A stretch of DNA of 64,000 nucleotides, from positions 80,669 to 144,668 of the forward strand of contig NZ_KB911591.1 of NCBI RefSeq assembly GCF_000383615.1, given 5' to 3'. This stretch comes from Streptomyces canus 299MFChir4.1 (GTDB lineage Bacteria; Actinomycetota; Actinomycetes; Streptomycetales; Streptomycetaceae). This document shows positions 40,394 through 49,714 of this stretch, piece after piece. The stretch's first letter is position 1, and every line of letters begins with the position of its first letter. Made by a program: the position numbers and the translations under genes. Below the pieces are notes generated by a model that saw only the letters and a program-made list of their open reading frames with translations, did no database searches and was not told where the DNA came from.

Positions 40394-42112
40394 ATGGCAG
40401 GGGCGGACGACACGGGGACCCTCGGGAGACGACCCCCGGCTGCATCCGCGGCGGGGCTCGCCGCCGCACTGGAGGCCATCGGGACCGCGGCGTACGTCGT
40501 GGACGAAGAAGGCCACGTCATCGCCGTGAACGCCCGCGCCGAAGAGTTGCTGGTCCGCCCCGCCGAGGAGTTCTACGGCCGCGACGCGCACGACCTGCTG
40601 CACCGGGACGCCCACGGCCACGTCCTGCCACGGAGCCGGTGCAGCATGCGGCAGGCCTTCCACGCCGGGCGCACCGCCCAGGCCGAGGGGGACCACTTCG
40701 AGTGCGGCGACGGCTCCCTGCTGCCCGTCTCGTGGCTGATCACGCCGTACGACGTGGACGGCCGGGTCGTCGGCACGCTCGTGCTCGTCCACGCCCAGTG
40801 CCCGCCGGAGACCGACAGCCCGCCCGAGACGGCGGCCCGGTCGATGCCGGAACTCGAGCGCCTAGCCCTGCTGGCCGAGACCACCACCCGTCTGACGTCC
40901 ACCCTCGACGTCGAGGAGACGCTGCGGCGGCTGGTGACCCTGGTGGTGCCCCGGCTGGCGGACTGGGCCGTCGTCGACCTGATCACCGAGCGCGACGAGG
41001 TGTGGCGCACCGCCGTCGTCCACGCGGAGGGCGACGCCCTGGTGCGCCACGAGGACCTTCAGGGACCGATGCCTCCGATCCCGGAGGAATCGCCGATGCC
41101 CCTGTCCAGGGCGCTGCGCGGGGTCGCCTCCACCCTGGCCGGACCGCAGACCTACGAGCGGGACCCGGATTCCGGCATAGCGGTGGAACAGCGCCGCCTG
41201 TTCGAGGCCACCGGCATCCGCTCCGCCGCCATCGCCCCCATCCGCAGCACGCGTGCCGTCCTGGGCGCCCTCACCCTGGGCCGGGACAAGGACCCGGTGG
41301 ACTTCACCACCGTCGATCTCCCGTTGATCGAGGACATCGCCCGCCGGGCCGGTCTGGCCCTGGACAACGCGCGTCTCTACCAGCGTCAGCGCAAGGTCGC
41401 CGAGACCATGCAGAACCACCTGCTGCCCCAGATGCCCCGGGTGCCCGGGCTGCAGATGACGGCCCGCTACCTGCCCGCTCCCGACGCCTCACAGGTCGGC
41501 GGCGACTGGTACGACGCCTTCACCCTCTCCGACGGCGCCACCGCGCTGGCGGTCGGGGACGTCGTCGGCCACGACCTGGAGGCCGCGGCGGGCATGGCAC
41601 AACTGCGCAACATGCTCCGCGCCTACGCCTGGGCCCACCAGGAGCCGCCGAGCCGCATCGTCGCCCGGCTCGACGCGGCGGTCATGCACATCACCGACGT
41701 CACCATGGCCACCATGATCTTCGCCCGGGTCGAGGAGCGGGACGACGGCCACTGGGAACTGACCTGGACCAATGCCGGCCACCCGCCACCCCTCCTGATC
41801 AGCCACGACGGCCTGGCCCACTACCTCACCGACGGCCACGGCATCCTCCTGGGCACCGGCGTTCGCGCACCCCGCACCGACGCGACCGCCCTGCTGCCGC
41901 CCGGCTCCACGCTGCTGCTGTACACCGACGGTCTGATCGAGGCGGCGGGCCGTTCCCTCGACGAGGGGCTTTTGCACCTGCGCCGGCACGCCGCCGCCCT
42001 CGCCCACCGTCCGCTGGCCTCCTTCACCGACCAGGTGCTGCGCCGGGTGCGGCACGTCCGCAACGACGACGACGTCGCCCTGCTCGCCGTGCGAACGCCC
42101 GGCAGATCGTGA
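40394..42112 (+). CDS. PAS-GAF-PP2C (SpoIIE) phosphatase
   Basis: A 572-residue RsbU-like phosphatase. ATG after AGGAGAGGAAG. A PAS domain lies at about 22-135 (AIGTAAYVVDEEGHVIAVNA, EFYGRDAHDLLHRD, then a Cys-containing segment SRCSMRQAFHAG). A GAF domain follows at about 150-330 (ETTTRLTSTLDVEETLRRLV, VVPRLADWAVVDLITERD, GALTLGRDKD, LPLIEDIARRAGLALDNARL). The phosphatase spans about 345-570 (VGGDWYDAFTLSDG, VGDVVGHDLEAAAG, WTNAGHPPPLLI, LLLYTDGLIEAAGR, DDDVALLAVR). It should set an anti-anti-sigma factor in response to light, redox or ligand cues; the signal is unknown. It sits beside general-stress-type genes. Confidence 0.94.
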   Translation: MAGADDTGTLGRRPPAASAAGLAAALEAIGTAAYVVDEEGHVIAVNARAEELLVRPAEEFYGRDAHDLLHRDAHGHVLPRSRCSMRQAFHAGRTAQAEGDHFECGDGSLLPVSWLITPYDVDGRVVGTLVLVHAQCPPETDSPPETAARSMPELERLALLAETTTRLTSTLDVEETLRRLVTLVVPRLADWAVVDLITERDEVWRTAVVHAEGDALVRHEDLQGPMPPIPEESPMPLSRALRGVASTLAGPQTYERDPDSGIAVEQRRLFEATGIRSAAIAPIRSTRAVLGALTLGRDKDPVDFTTVDLPLIEDIARRAGLALDNARLYQRQRKVAETMQNHLLPQMPRVPGLQMTARYLPAPDASQVGGDWYDAFTLSDGATALAVGDVVGHDLEAAAGMAQLRNMLRAYAWAHQEPPSRIVARLDAAVMHITDVTMATMIFARVEERDDGHWELTWTNAGHPPPLLISHDGLAHYLTDGHGILLGTGVRAPRTDATALLPPGSTLLLYTDGLIEAAGRSLDEGLLHLRRHAAALAHRPLASFTDQVLRRVRHVRNDDDVALLAVRTPGRS

Positions 42113-42260
42113 CCCGGACCACCGGCCCGGCACCCGGACACGGCGGCGCCCGTCAACCCCCCGCGCCACTTCGGCGTCCCCTGACCGTGATAGACAACGC
42201 CCGTGGGCCCACGGGCCGTTTGCGCCCGCCATCCGGGCGACCGCTCGACAACAGGACTTG

Positions 42261-43388
42261 GTGCCAGTGATTCTGAAGACCTTTCGCTGGGCGTTCGCGG
42301 TCACCGCGCTCGGCCTGGCCGCAGGAGTGCTGTACGACGGCTGGGCCGCGTTCGGCATCGTGGCGATCCTGGCCGTGCTGGAGATCTCGCTCTCGTTCGA
42401 CAACGCCGTGGTCAACGCCGGAATCCTGAAGAAGATGAACACCTTCTGGCAGAAGATCTTTCTCACGGTCGGTGTCCTGATCGCGGTGTTCGGCATGCGG
42501 CTGGTCTTCCCGGTCGTGATCGTCGCGATCACCGCGAAGCTCAATCCGTACGACGCGGTCCAGCTCGCCCTGACCGACAAGGACCGCTACCAGCAGCTGG
42601 TCACCGACGCGCACCCGGCGATCGCCGCGTTCGGCGGCATGTTCCTGCTGATGATCTTCCTGGACTTCATCTTCGAGGACCGCGACATCAAGTGGCTGGC
42701 CTGGCTGGAGCGGCCGCTCGCCAAGCTCGGCAAGGTCGACATGCTGTCGGTCTGCATCGCCCTGGTCGTCCTGCTGGTCACCGCGTTCACCTTCGCCACC
42801 CACGCCCACCAGCACGGCGGCGCCCACGCCGACAAGGCACAGACCGTCCTGATCTCCGGCATCGCGGGCCTGATCACCTACCTGGTCGTCGGAGGCCTCT
42901 CCGGGTACTTCGAGAACAGGCTCGAGGACGAGGAGGAACGCGAAAAAGAGGCCCAACGCTCCGGCGGGACCGGCTCACCGGTCAAACTGGCAGGGCAGGC
43001 CGCATTCTTCATGTTCCTCTACCTGGAGGTCCTCGACGCCTCCTTCTCCTTCGACGGCGTGATCGGCGCCTTCGCCATCACCAACGACATCGTCCTGATG
43101 GCGCTGGGCCTGGGCATCGGCGCGATGTACGTCCGGTCCCTGACCGTGTACCTGGTCCGCCAGGGCACCCTCGACGACTACGTCTACCTGGAGCACGGCG
43201 CCCACTACGCCATCGGCGCCCTCGCCGTGATCCTCATGGTCACCATCCAGTACCAGATCAACGAGATCATCACCGGCCTCGTCGGAGTGGTCCTGATCGG
43301 CTGGTCCTTCTGGTCCTCCGTGCGCCGCAACAGGCAGCTCGCGGCGACCGAGGGGGCGACGGAGACGGACTCGGTCCCGGTGCCGTAG
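42261..43388 (+). CDS. DUF475 integral membrane protein (TerC-like)
   Basis: About 375 residues with eight or nine membrane helices. GTG at 42261 follows AGGA by four bases; GTG at 42267 or TTG at 42258 are alternatives. Two matched motifs mark an internal duplication typical of the TerC superfamily: LEISLSFDNAVVNAGIL (about 43-60) and LDASFSFDGVIGAFAITND (about 260-278), each with an intramembrane Asp. A His-rich loop (THAHQHGGAHADK) and an acidic/basic loop (LEDEEEREKEAQ) lie between. TerC relatives are linked to tellurite resistance and Mn/Ca export; a metal role here is inference. Confidence 0.92.
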   Translation: MPVILKTFRWAFAVTALGLAAGVLYDGWAAFGIVAILAVLEISLSFDNAVVNAGILKKMNTFWQKIFLTVGVLIAVFGMRLVFPVVIVAITAKLNPYDAVQLALTDKDRYQQLVTDAHPAIAAFGGMFLLMIFLDFIFEDRDIKWLAWLERPLAKLGKVDMLSVCIALVVLLVTAFTFATHAHQHGGAHADKAQTVLISGIAGLITYLVVGGLSGYFENRLEDEEEREKEAQRSGGTGSPVKLAGQAAFFMFLYLEVLDASFSFDGVIGAFAITNDIVLMALGLGIGAMYVRSLTVYLVRQGTLDDYVYLEHGAHYAIGALAVILMVTIQYQINEIITGLVGVVLIGWSFWSSVRRNRQLAATEGATETDSVPVP

Positions 43389-43467
43389 CCCCGACGCGTC
43401 CGCCCCGCCGTCGGCCTCGCCGTCCGTCTCTGCCATGCCCACGGCGAACCGGGGCATCCGACGGGGT

Positions 43468-44232
43468 ATGAAGGCGATGCCGACACGGCGCGTGACGCGC
43501 CTGATGGTGGTGCTGGCGCTGCTGCCCCTCGCCGGGGCCTGCAGCGACGATCACGACGGGGCGTTCGGCGGCCCCCCGGCGGTGGGAACACTCCGTGTTG
43601 CTGGCTCCGGCGAGCAGGTGGTGATCGTCACCGACAACGGCCTGCGGCTGCGCCCGGCCGACGGCCGCGGCGTCACCGTCGACGACCGCGTCGACGAGCA
43701 CTGGTCCCACCACGGGAAGGTGTGGATGCTCGACCTGTCGTGCGCCCACCGGACCACGGGCGGCGGGGCCTGTCCCCGGATGCCGTACGTGGAGATCCCC
43801 GACGGCGTCAGCGTCGCGGCCACCGCCCGCAACGCCGGCGTCGACGTGGCGGGCGTCGCCGCCGCCCTGGACATCACGACCGTCAACGGCGATGTGACGG
43901 TGACCCGTTCCGGACGCGACGACGCCGACGTACGGCTGTCCACCCGCAACGGCTCGGTGCGCGCGACGAGCGTCGCGGCACGGCAGGTGCACGCGGCCAC
44001 CACGAACGGTGACGTCGTCGTCGGATGCGCCGCGGTGCCGTCGGGCGTCAGCGCCGTGACCGTCAACGGCTCGGTCGACGTCACCGTGCCCCACGACAGC
44101 CCGCCCTACCGGGTCAGCGCGTCCACCGACAACGGCCGGGCCACCGTGGGCGTCCCCGTGCGCGACGCCGACCGGACCCACATCATGACGCTGACCACGG
44201 TCAACGGGGATGTCGACGCCCGCCGGGACTGA
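43468..44232 (+). CDS. DUF4097-type lipoprotein
   Basis: About 254 residues. A signal peptide with lipobox LAGAC (Cys about 25) anchors it to the outer face of the membrane. The mature part is a repetitive beta-solenoid of the DUF4097 kind, with recurring ITTVNGDVTV, RLSTRNGSVRAT, ATTNGDVVVG, VTVNGSVDVTV, STDNGRATVG and TLTTVNGDVDA turns. Such domains are thought to be surface scaffolds. The start is uncertain (ATGs at 43468 and 43480 and one upstream). It lies 79 bp after the DUF475 gene and might share its transcript. Confidence 0.85.
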   Translation: MKAMPTRRVTRLMVVLALLPLAGACSDDHDGAFGGPPAVGTLRVAGSGEQVVIVTDNGLRLRPADGRGVTVDDRVDEHWSHHGKVWMLDLSCAHRTTGGGACPRMPYVEIPDGVSVAATARNAGVDVAGVAAALDITTVNGDVTVTRSGRDDADVRLSTRNGSVRATSVAARQVHAATTNGDVVVGCAAVPSGVSAVTVNGSVDVTVPHDSPPYRVSASTDNGRATVGVPVRDADRTHIMTLTTVNGDVDARRD

Positions 44233-44290
44233 CCCTCCGCCGGTCACGGCGGCGAGCGAATGTCGAAGATGCCGGCACTGGTTTGAGCTT

Positions 44291-44316
44291 GTTTCGCCAG
44301 GGCAGACGGCGGGTCA
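44291..44316 (+). promoter_or_regulatory. Possible stress sigma (SigB-type) promoter
   Basis: GTTT (44291-44294) and GGGTCA (44311-44316), 16-bp spacer, close to the GTTT-N14-16-GGGTAC/T pattern of Streptomyces SigB promoters. It is 143 bp before the DUF5133 gene. Confidence 0.35.
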
Positions 44317-44459
44317 GGTGCTTGGGATCACAGGCCCACCGCGGAAGCGGCCGATCGCGGCTCTCCTTGGTGCGTGCCGCCGAGGCCTCTCCCGCGACAG
44401 TCCGAGTGACGGCGGCGGACGTGAACCGCCCCCACTCCCACTGCGTAGAGGAGCGAATC

Positions 44460-44690
44460 ATGCTGATGGCCCACCCTGCCCTTCTCACCGACCTGCTCGA
44501 GCGCTACGAGGCGCTGCACGTCCTGCACGCGGAGGACGGCAGCGCCGGAGCGCGTCAGCGCCTTGAGGACGTGTCCTACACCCTGTGCATCGCCACGGGC
44601 ACCCGTGACATCGAATCCGCCCTGGCAGCGGCCCGCCGTCAGGTGTCAGGCACCCGCCCCAAGGACGACTCACTGGTGGCGGGCGCATGA
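44460..44690 (+). CDS. DUF5133 protein
   Basis: A 76-residue protein that matches, from memory, the Streptomyces DUF5133 family: MLMAHPALLTDLLERYEALH, RQRLEDVSYTLCIATGTRDI and ESALAAARRQV. The family is small, helical and of unknown function. The ribosome site is AGAGGAG. A SigB-like promoter upstream and the catalase downstream suggest a stress-response setting. Confidence 0.88.
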   Translation: MLMAHPALLTDLLERYEALHVLHAEDGSAGARQRLEDVSYTLCIATGTRDIESALAAARRQVSGTRPKDDSLVAGA

Positions 44691-44809
44691 CGTGAGTGGC
44701 GAGACCCGATCGGGTACTCGGGTGATCCGCCGAACACCGGCCGGAGGCGGCCCGCCGTACCAGGGGCCGCCCCCCGCCGTGAACCCGAGACCCTGAGGAG
44801 CCCCTGATC

Positions 44810-46468
44810 ATGACGGACGAGTCCGGTACCGGTCCCGCTCCGGCGGACGACCCCAAGACGCTCACCAACCGCCAGGGCCACCCGGTCCACGACAACCAGA
44901 ACCAGCGCACGGTCGGCGCCCGCGGGCCCGCCACCCTGGAGAACTACCAGTTCCTGGAGAAGATCAGCCACTTCGACCGGGAACGGATCCCCGAGCGCGT
45001 CGTGCACGCGCGCGGTGTGACCGCCTACGGCTGGTTCGAGTCCTACGGCGCCTGGGGCGACGAACCGATCGGCAGGTTCACCCGGGCCAAGCTGTTCCAG
45101 GAGCGCGGCAAGCGCACCGACCTCGCCGTCCGTTTCTCCACCGTCATCGGCGGGCGCGACTCCTCCGAGGCCGCCCGCGACCCCCGCGGCTTCGCCGTGA
45201 AGTTCTACACCGAGGACGGCAACTGGGACCTGGTGGGCAACAACCTGGGCGTGTTCTTCATCCGGGACGCGATCAAGTTCCCCGACGTCATCCACGCCCT
45301 CAAGCCCGACCCGGTCACCTTCGAGCAGCAGCCGCGCCGCATCTTCGACTTCATGTCGCAGACGCCCGAGTCGATGCACATGCTGGTCAACCTGTTCAGC
45401 CCGCGCGGCATCCCCGCGGACTACCGCCACATGCAGGGCTTCGGCGTCAACACCTACAAGTGGGTCAACGCCGACGGCGAGACCAAACTGGTCAAGTACC
45501 ACTGGATGCCCAAGCAGGGCGTCCGCTCGATGACCGAGGAGGACGCCGCCAACGTGCAGGCCGACTCCCTGGGCCACGCCACCAAGGACCTGTACGAGGC
45601 GGTCACGCGCGGGGATCACCCCGAGTGGGAACTCCTGGTGCAGATGATGGACGACCACGACCATCCCGAGCTGGACTTCGACCCGCTGGACGACACCAAA
45701 ACCTGGCCCGAGCAGGACTTCCCGCCGAGGCCGGTGGGCCGGATGGTGCTGGACCGGATGCCGGACAACTACTTCGCGGAGAACGAGCAGATCTCCTTCG
45801 GCACCGGTGTCCTCGTCGACGGACTGGACTTCTCCGACGACAAGATGCTGGTCGGCCGGACCTTCTCCTACAGCGACACCCAGCGCTACCGGGTCGGCCC
45901 GAACTACCTCCAGCTGCCGGTCAACCAGGCGAAGAACGCCGAGGTGCGCACCAACCAGCGTGACGGGCAGATGACGTACCACGTGGACGGCGGGGGCGAG
46001 AACCCCGTCGTCAACTACGAGCCGTCCATCACCGGCGGCCTGCGCGAGGCGCCGCACCCGACGCACGACGAACAGGGCCCGGAGATCCACGGCCGGCTCA
46101 CCCGCAGGCGCATCCCCCGCACCAACGACTACCTGCAGGCGGGCCAGCGGTACCTGCTTCTGGAGGAGTGGGAGCGCGACGACCTGGTGAAGAACCTGAC
46201 CGGTCTGCTCGCCCAGTGCGACCGGCCCGTGCAGGAACGCATGGTGTGGCACTTCCTGCTGGTCGAGAACGACCTCGGCCTCAGGATCGGTGAGGGCCTC
46301 GGCATCGGCCCCGACGACGTCGCCGGTCTTGAGCCGCTGGCCGGCCAGGACCTCACCGACGAGGACCGCAAGCGGCTGTCGAACCTCGGCACGAACCCGC
46401 CGCGTGACGTCGAGGGCCTGACCATGACCCACTGTGTGCCGGACGAACGGCACGTCGTGACCCGCTGA
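44810..46468 (+). CDS. Monofunctional haem catalase
   Basis: A 552-residue catalase that removes hydrogen peroxide in the cytosol. Seen: the N-terminal LTNRQGHPVHDNQNQRTVG, distal His in ERVVHARGVTAYG (about 66), VRFSTVIGGRDSSEAARDPR, distal Asn in WDLVGNNLGVFF (about 143), and proximal haem-ligand Tyr in RTFSYSDTQRYRVG (about 355). The C-terminal extra helices after about 490 are short, so it is a small-subunit type. The start ATG lies behind GAGGAG. A palindrome ACCCGATCGGGT and GGGTAC (44704-44717), a possible stress-sigma -10 box, lie upstream. Confidence 0.96.
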   Translation: MTDESGTGPAPADDPKTLTNRQGHPVHDNQNQRTVGARGPATLENYQFLEKISHFDRERIPERVVHARGVTAYGWFESYGAWGDEPIGRFTRAKLFQERGKRTDLAVRFSTVIGGRDSSEAARDPRGFAVKFYTEDGNWDLVGNNLGVFFIRDAIKFPDVIHALKPDPVTFEQQPRRIFDFMSQTPESMHMLVNLFSPRGIPADYRHMQGFGVNTYKWVNADGETKLVKYHWMPKQGVRSMTEEDAANVQADSLGHATKDLYEAVTRGDHPEWELLVQMMDDHDHPELDFDPLDDTKTWPEQDFPPRPVGRMVLDRMPDNYFAENEQISFGTGVLVDGLDFSDDKMLVGRTFSYSDTQRYRVGPNYLQLPVNQAKNAEVRTNQRDGQMTYHVDGGGENPVVNYEPSITGGLREAPHPTHDEQGPEIHGRLTRRRIPRTNDYLQAGQRYLLLEEWERDDLVKNLTGLLAQCDRPVQERMVWHFLLVENDLGLRIGEGLGIGPDDVAGLEPLAGQDLTDEDRKRLSNLGTNPPRDVEGLTMTHCVPDERHVVTR

Positions 46469-46553
46469 ACCAGCGTGCACCAGGCCGGCACCGACGGCGA
46501 GAACGACAGCATGAGATCGTTGGGCCACCGATCCGTGAGAGGCGACCCGAACG

Positions 46554-47903
46554 ATGAACGAGGTGGAGCCGGACGGCTCCGGCACCGCGGCGCGGACGCT
46601 GGCCCGGCTGGCTCTGCTCTGCCTGGCGGGAGTGGTCGCGGCGGTGGTGGCCGCGGGCCAGTGGCTGCTCCCGCTGCTGGGCCTCGTGGGCCTCGGCCTG
46701 GCAGGCGCGGGCATCTGGTGGGCGCTGGCCCACCGGGGCCTGGCGCGGCTGTGCGGCACCCTGCTGGCCGTGGCCGCGCCCGTCGCCGTCCTGGTCCTGT
46801 ACGCGGTGTCCGGCCTGTGGCCGTTCGCGGCGGCGGCCCTGGGCCTGTGGGCGGCGGCACTGGCCTGTGCCAGAAGCGCACTGCGCCACCTGCGGGCACC
46901 GCGTGCCACCCACTCGCGTCCGGTCCGGCCGCCCCGCAGGCCGGTTCTGATCATGAATCCGCTGTCGGGCGGCGGCAAGGTCGTCCACCACGCACTGGTG
47001 GAGCGGGCCGAGGCCCTGGGCGCCCGGGTGGTCCTGCTCGACGTGGACGACAACCCCGATCCGGCGGCGCTGGCCCGCCAGGCCCTCGCGGAGGGCGCGG
47101 ACCTGCTCGGCGTGGCGGGCGGGGACGGCACCCAGGCCCTGGTGGCGGGCGTGGCCGCGGACCACGACGTGCCGTTCATGGTCCTCGCCGCCGGGACCCG
47201 CAATCACTTCGCGATGGACCTGGGCCTGGACCGCGACGATCCGGCAAGCGGTCTCGAAGCCCTCACGCACGGCGTGGAGATCCGCGTCGACCTGGGGGAC
47301 GTGGCGGGCCGGCCCTTCGTGAACACGGTCTCGTTCGGGACCTACGCGGAGATAGTGCAGAGCCCCGAATACCGCGATGCCAAGGCGTCCACCACGCTCG
47401 ACCTGCTGCCGGACCTGCTGGCCGGCGGGGCCGGAGCACAGCTCACCGCGACGGCGGACGGCCGGCGGCTCGACGCCCCGCACGCGCTGCTGGTGAGCAA
47501 CAATCCCTACGCGCAGGCCGGCCCGATGGGCGTCGGACGAAGGTCACGCCTCGACGGCGGCCGACTCGGTGTGATCAGCCTGCGGATCGAGGGCGCGGCA
47601 CAGGCCGCCGAACTCGCGCTGCTGGGGGAGCGGGCCAGCGGGATCACCTCGTCGACCGCGCGCCGGGTGACCGTCACGGCCGACGCGGAGACGATCCCGG
47701 TGGCCGTGGACGGCGAAGCCCTGCTGCTGCCCCAGCCGGTCGTGTGCACCGTACGACCCAGGGCCCTGCGGGTGCGGGTACCGAGAAACCGTCCCGGCGC
47801 GCCGTACACTGCCCCGTCCGTGGACTGGCGCCGTGTGGTGCGCCTCGCCATCGAACGGACTCCCCTTCCGGCCGTCAAGAACCAGGAGCAGAGCGATGCT
47901 TGA
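46554..47903 (+). CDS. Diacylglycerol-kinase-family lipid kinase with N-terminal membrane helices
   Basis: A 449-residue protein. Four hydrophobic segments occupy about residues 15-105, then a DAGK catalytic domain: VLIMNPLSGGGKVV (about 131-144), GVAGGDGTQALVAGV (about 186-200), FMVLAAGTRNHFAMDLGLD, VNTVSFGTYAEIV and a C-terminal beta-sandwich with VAVDGEALLLPQP. It phosphorylates diacylglycerol, ceramide-like or polyprenol lipids at the membrane. The gene overlaps the following PAP2 phosphatase gene by eight bases, so kinase and phosphatase are made together. It follows the catalase by 85 bp. Confidence 0.92.
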   Translation: MNEVEPDGSGTAARTLARLALLCLAGVVAAVVAAGQWLLPLLGLVGLGLAGAGIWWALAHRGLARLCGTLLAVAAPVAVLVLYAVSGLWPFAAAALGLWAAALACARSALRHLRAPRATHSRPVRPPRRPVLIMNPLSGGGKVVHHALVERAEALGARVVLLDVDDNPDPAALARQALAEGADLLGVAGGDGTQALVAGVAADHDVPFMVLAAGTRNHFAMDLGLDRDDPASGLEALTHGVEIRVDLGDVAGRPFVNTVSFGTYAEIVQSPEYRDAKASTTLDLLPDLLAGGAGAQLTATADGRRLDAPHALLVSNNPYAQAGPMGVGRRSRLDGGRLGVISLRIEGAAQAAELALLGERASGITSSTARRVTVTADAETIPVAVDGEALLLPQPVVCTVRPRALRVRVPRNRPGAPYTAPSVDWRRVVRLAIERTPLPAVKNQEQSDA

Positions 47904-48501
47904 CCGACCGCAGCCCGAACAGCCCACCTCCCGAGAGCTGTTGCGCGACCTCGCCGCCCTCGACCAGGCGCTGTACGAGGCCGTCACGGTCACCCGGACA
48001 CCGGCCCTGGACCACGCCCTGCGGCGGCTGTCGGCCGCGGCGGACCACTCCAAGATCTCGTTCACGATCGCCGGACTGCTCGCCCTGTGCCCCGGCCGGC
48101 CACGGCGCGCCGCCGCCCTCGGAGTCGCGGCCATCGGTGTCGCCTCCGCGACCGCGAACATGCTCGGCAAGCGCCTGGTGCGTCGGCCGCGTCCGCACCG
48201 CGCCGAGGACTCGCCGTTTCCGGGGCGGCACGTGCCGATGCCGGAGTCCGCGTCCTTCCCCTCGGGGCACACGGCGTCCGCGGTCGCCTTCGCGGCGGCG
48301 GTCGGACCCGCGCTGCCCGTCGCCACGGTGCCGCTGGGCCTGTTGGCCTGCGCGGTGGGCTACTCACGGATCCACACCGGAGTGCACTACCCGGGCGACG
48401 TGGTCGCCGGTGCCGTCCTCGGCACCGGAGCGGCCGCCGCGGTCCTCGCCGCCGCCGGACGGCACGGAAGCGGTCTCCGTCCCTCACGGCGGGCCGGCTG
48501 A
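47896..48501 (+). CDS. PAP2-family membrane phosphatase
   Basis: A 201-residue type 2 phosphatidic-acid phosphatase. The three motifs are present: KRLVRRPRPHR (about 96-106), ASFPSGHTAS (about 117-126, catalytic His) and YSRIHTGVHYPGDVVAG (about 156-172, nucleophile His). Four or five membrane helices. It dephosphorylates lipid phosphates such as phosphatidate or undecaprenyl pyrophosphate. Its overlap with the DAG-kinase gene suggests a lipid phosphorylation/dephosphorylation pair. Confidence 0.93.
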   Translation: MLDRPQPEQPTSRELLRDLAALDQALYEAVTVTRTPALDHALRRLSAAADHSKISFTIAGLLALCPGRPRRAAALGVAAIGVASATANMLGKRLVRRPRPHRAEDSPFPGRHVPMPESASFPSGHTASAVAFAAAVGPALPVATVPLGLLACAVGYSRIHTGVHYPGDVVAGAVLGTGAAAAVLAAAGRHGSGLRPSRRAG

Positions 48502-48519
48502 ACGAGCCCCGGGGGAACG

Positions 48520-49167
48520 TCAGTCCGACGGCCGGGAGCTGTCCTCGGAGGGCGCGGCAGCTTCGCCCGCGTCGGGTGTGGTGTAGAAGACCGAGGTTCC
48601 CTGCTTGGTGCGCTGGGCCTGGTTCCTGGCCACGAGACCTTCGAGCGTGGTGCGGACGACGGTGGTCTTGATCGTGCGCTCGGGGTGCTGCCCGCTGAGG
48701 GCGGTGGAGACCTCGGCCGCTGAGCGGGGTTCCTTCTGCCCGGCCAGATGGTCCCGGACAAGGTCGACGAGGGTGAGCCCGGACCGCGCGGCCGACGCCT
48801 TGGGCGCCGCCTTTTTCTCGGTCTTCTTCCCGGTCTTCTTTCCGGCCGGTGCGGTGGATTTCCGGGTGCCCGGGGTGGATTTCCGGGTGCCCGGCCGCTC
48901 GTTCGAGTCGGCGGCCTTCTTGCGCGGAGCGGGCACCGCCGCGGCGGGTGGGGTGGTGGACGGGACGGCTGTCGCCTGGGTGCCCAGGACCTGCTGGATG
49001 TTCTGCAGGACGGTGTGGTCGTGCCGCAGGGCGTCCAACTGGCCTTGGAGTGCCTCGATTTCCCCGCTGAGGCGCTCTTGTTCCTTGAGGTTGCGTTCGA
49101 GGTCACCGGCCACCTGGGTGCTGTACTGCGAGGTCAACTCGGTGGTGGCGGGGGCGGATTCGGACAT
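48520..49167 (-). CDS. Coiled-coil / Lys-rich linker / winged-helix protein
   Basis: A 215-residue protein with AGGAAGAGG ahead of the start. Residues about 10-60 form a coiled coil (LERNLKEQERLSGEIEALQG). A disordered Pro/Ala/Lys linker includes a direct repeat of GTRKSTP and KKTGKKTEKKAAPK. Residues about 130-200 look like a winged helix: LTLVDLVRDHLAGQKEPRSA, AEVSTALSGQH, RTIKTTVVRTTLEGLVARNQ. It probably binds DNA or bridges DNA segments through oligomerisation. I do not recognise a named family. It is convergent with the PAP2 gene. Confidence 0.75.
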   Translation of the reverse strand: MSESAPATTELTSQYSTQVAGDLERNLKEQERLSGEIEALQGQLDALRHDHTVLQNIQQVLGTQATAVPSTTPPAAAVPAPRKKAADSNERPGTRKSTPGTRKSTAPAGKKTGKKTEKKAAPKASAARSGLTLVDLVRDHLAGQKEPRSAAEVSTALSGQHPERTIKTTVVRTTLEGLVARNQAQRTKQGTSVFYTTPDAGEAAAPSEDSSRPSD

Positions 49168-49252
49168 GGGCTCGCACCTCTTCCTGGGGCATGGGCGTGC
49201 CGGGTCGCCTGCTTCCGGATGCGCGGTGACAACTTCGGCCGCACGCCTATGC

Positions 49253-49267
49253 CGTAGTGATACTACG
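49253..49267. promoter_or_regulatory. Palindrome CGTAGT-GAT-ACTACG
   Basis: Perfect 6-bp arms around three bases, in the 203-bp divergent gap between the coiled-coil/winged-helix gene and a small membrane protein gene; candidate operator for the former. Confidence 0.4.
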
Positions 49268-49370
49268 CAGGACACCTGTCTTGTTCTGTTCTTGTGCCGC
49301 ACCTGTAGGTCTGACGGCGCCCCCACGAACTGACTGCCTGCCGGACGGTGATCGGGGTACACGGGGCGGC

Positions 49371-49664
49371 ATGACACACACCGACGACCTCACAGCGGTC
49401 AGGGCCAAGAGGCAACTGCGCCGCATCCGGGCCTTCTACGCGGCCGGCGTCATCCTGTGGACGGCGTCGTCGGCCTGGACCATGTGGGACTCTCCCGGCA
49501 CCCGGCCCATGTGGACCTCCTTGCTGCTGTTGGCCGTCTTCACGGGCCTGCTGGCCATGGCCTCCCGGTGGCTGTGGCGTCTCGAGCCGTCCGGTTCGGC
49601 CCGGCCTTCTCACCACGCCGCGTTCTCCGGGCGGACCGGGCGCCACGCGGTGTCCAAGACCTGA
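49371..49664 (+). CDS. Small two-helix membrane protein (97 residues)
   Basis: ATG start after a weak GGGGCGG stretch. The N-terminus is charged (TDDLTAVRAKRQLRRIRAF), followed by helices AAGVILWTASSAWTMW and SLLLLAVFTGLLAMASRWLW and a polar tail. No recognised family. It is followed 50 bp later by the DUF2231-Rieske gene. Confidence 0.65.
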   Translation: MTHTDDLTAVRAKRQLRRIRAFYAAGVILWTASSAWTMWDSPGTRPMWTSLLLLAVFTGLLAMASRWLWRLEPSGSARPSHHAAFSGRTGRHAVSKT

Positions 49665-49714
49665 TCATCCTGCCGCCTCGTTTGCCGCACGTGCTGGGGG
49701 AGACCCGGCTGCGC

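Noticed and set aside
44704..44717. SigB promoter for the catalase at GGGTAC (44712-44717)
   Set aside because: The -10-like box is good but the -35 side (GTGA at 44692) is weak and the site overlaps a simple palindrome, so it is mentioned only under the catalase.
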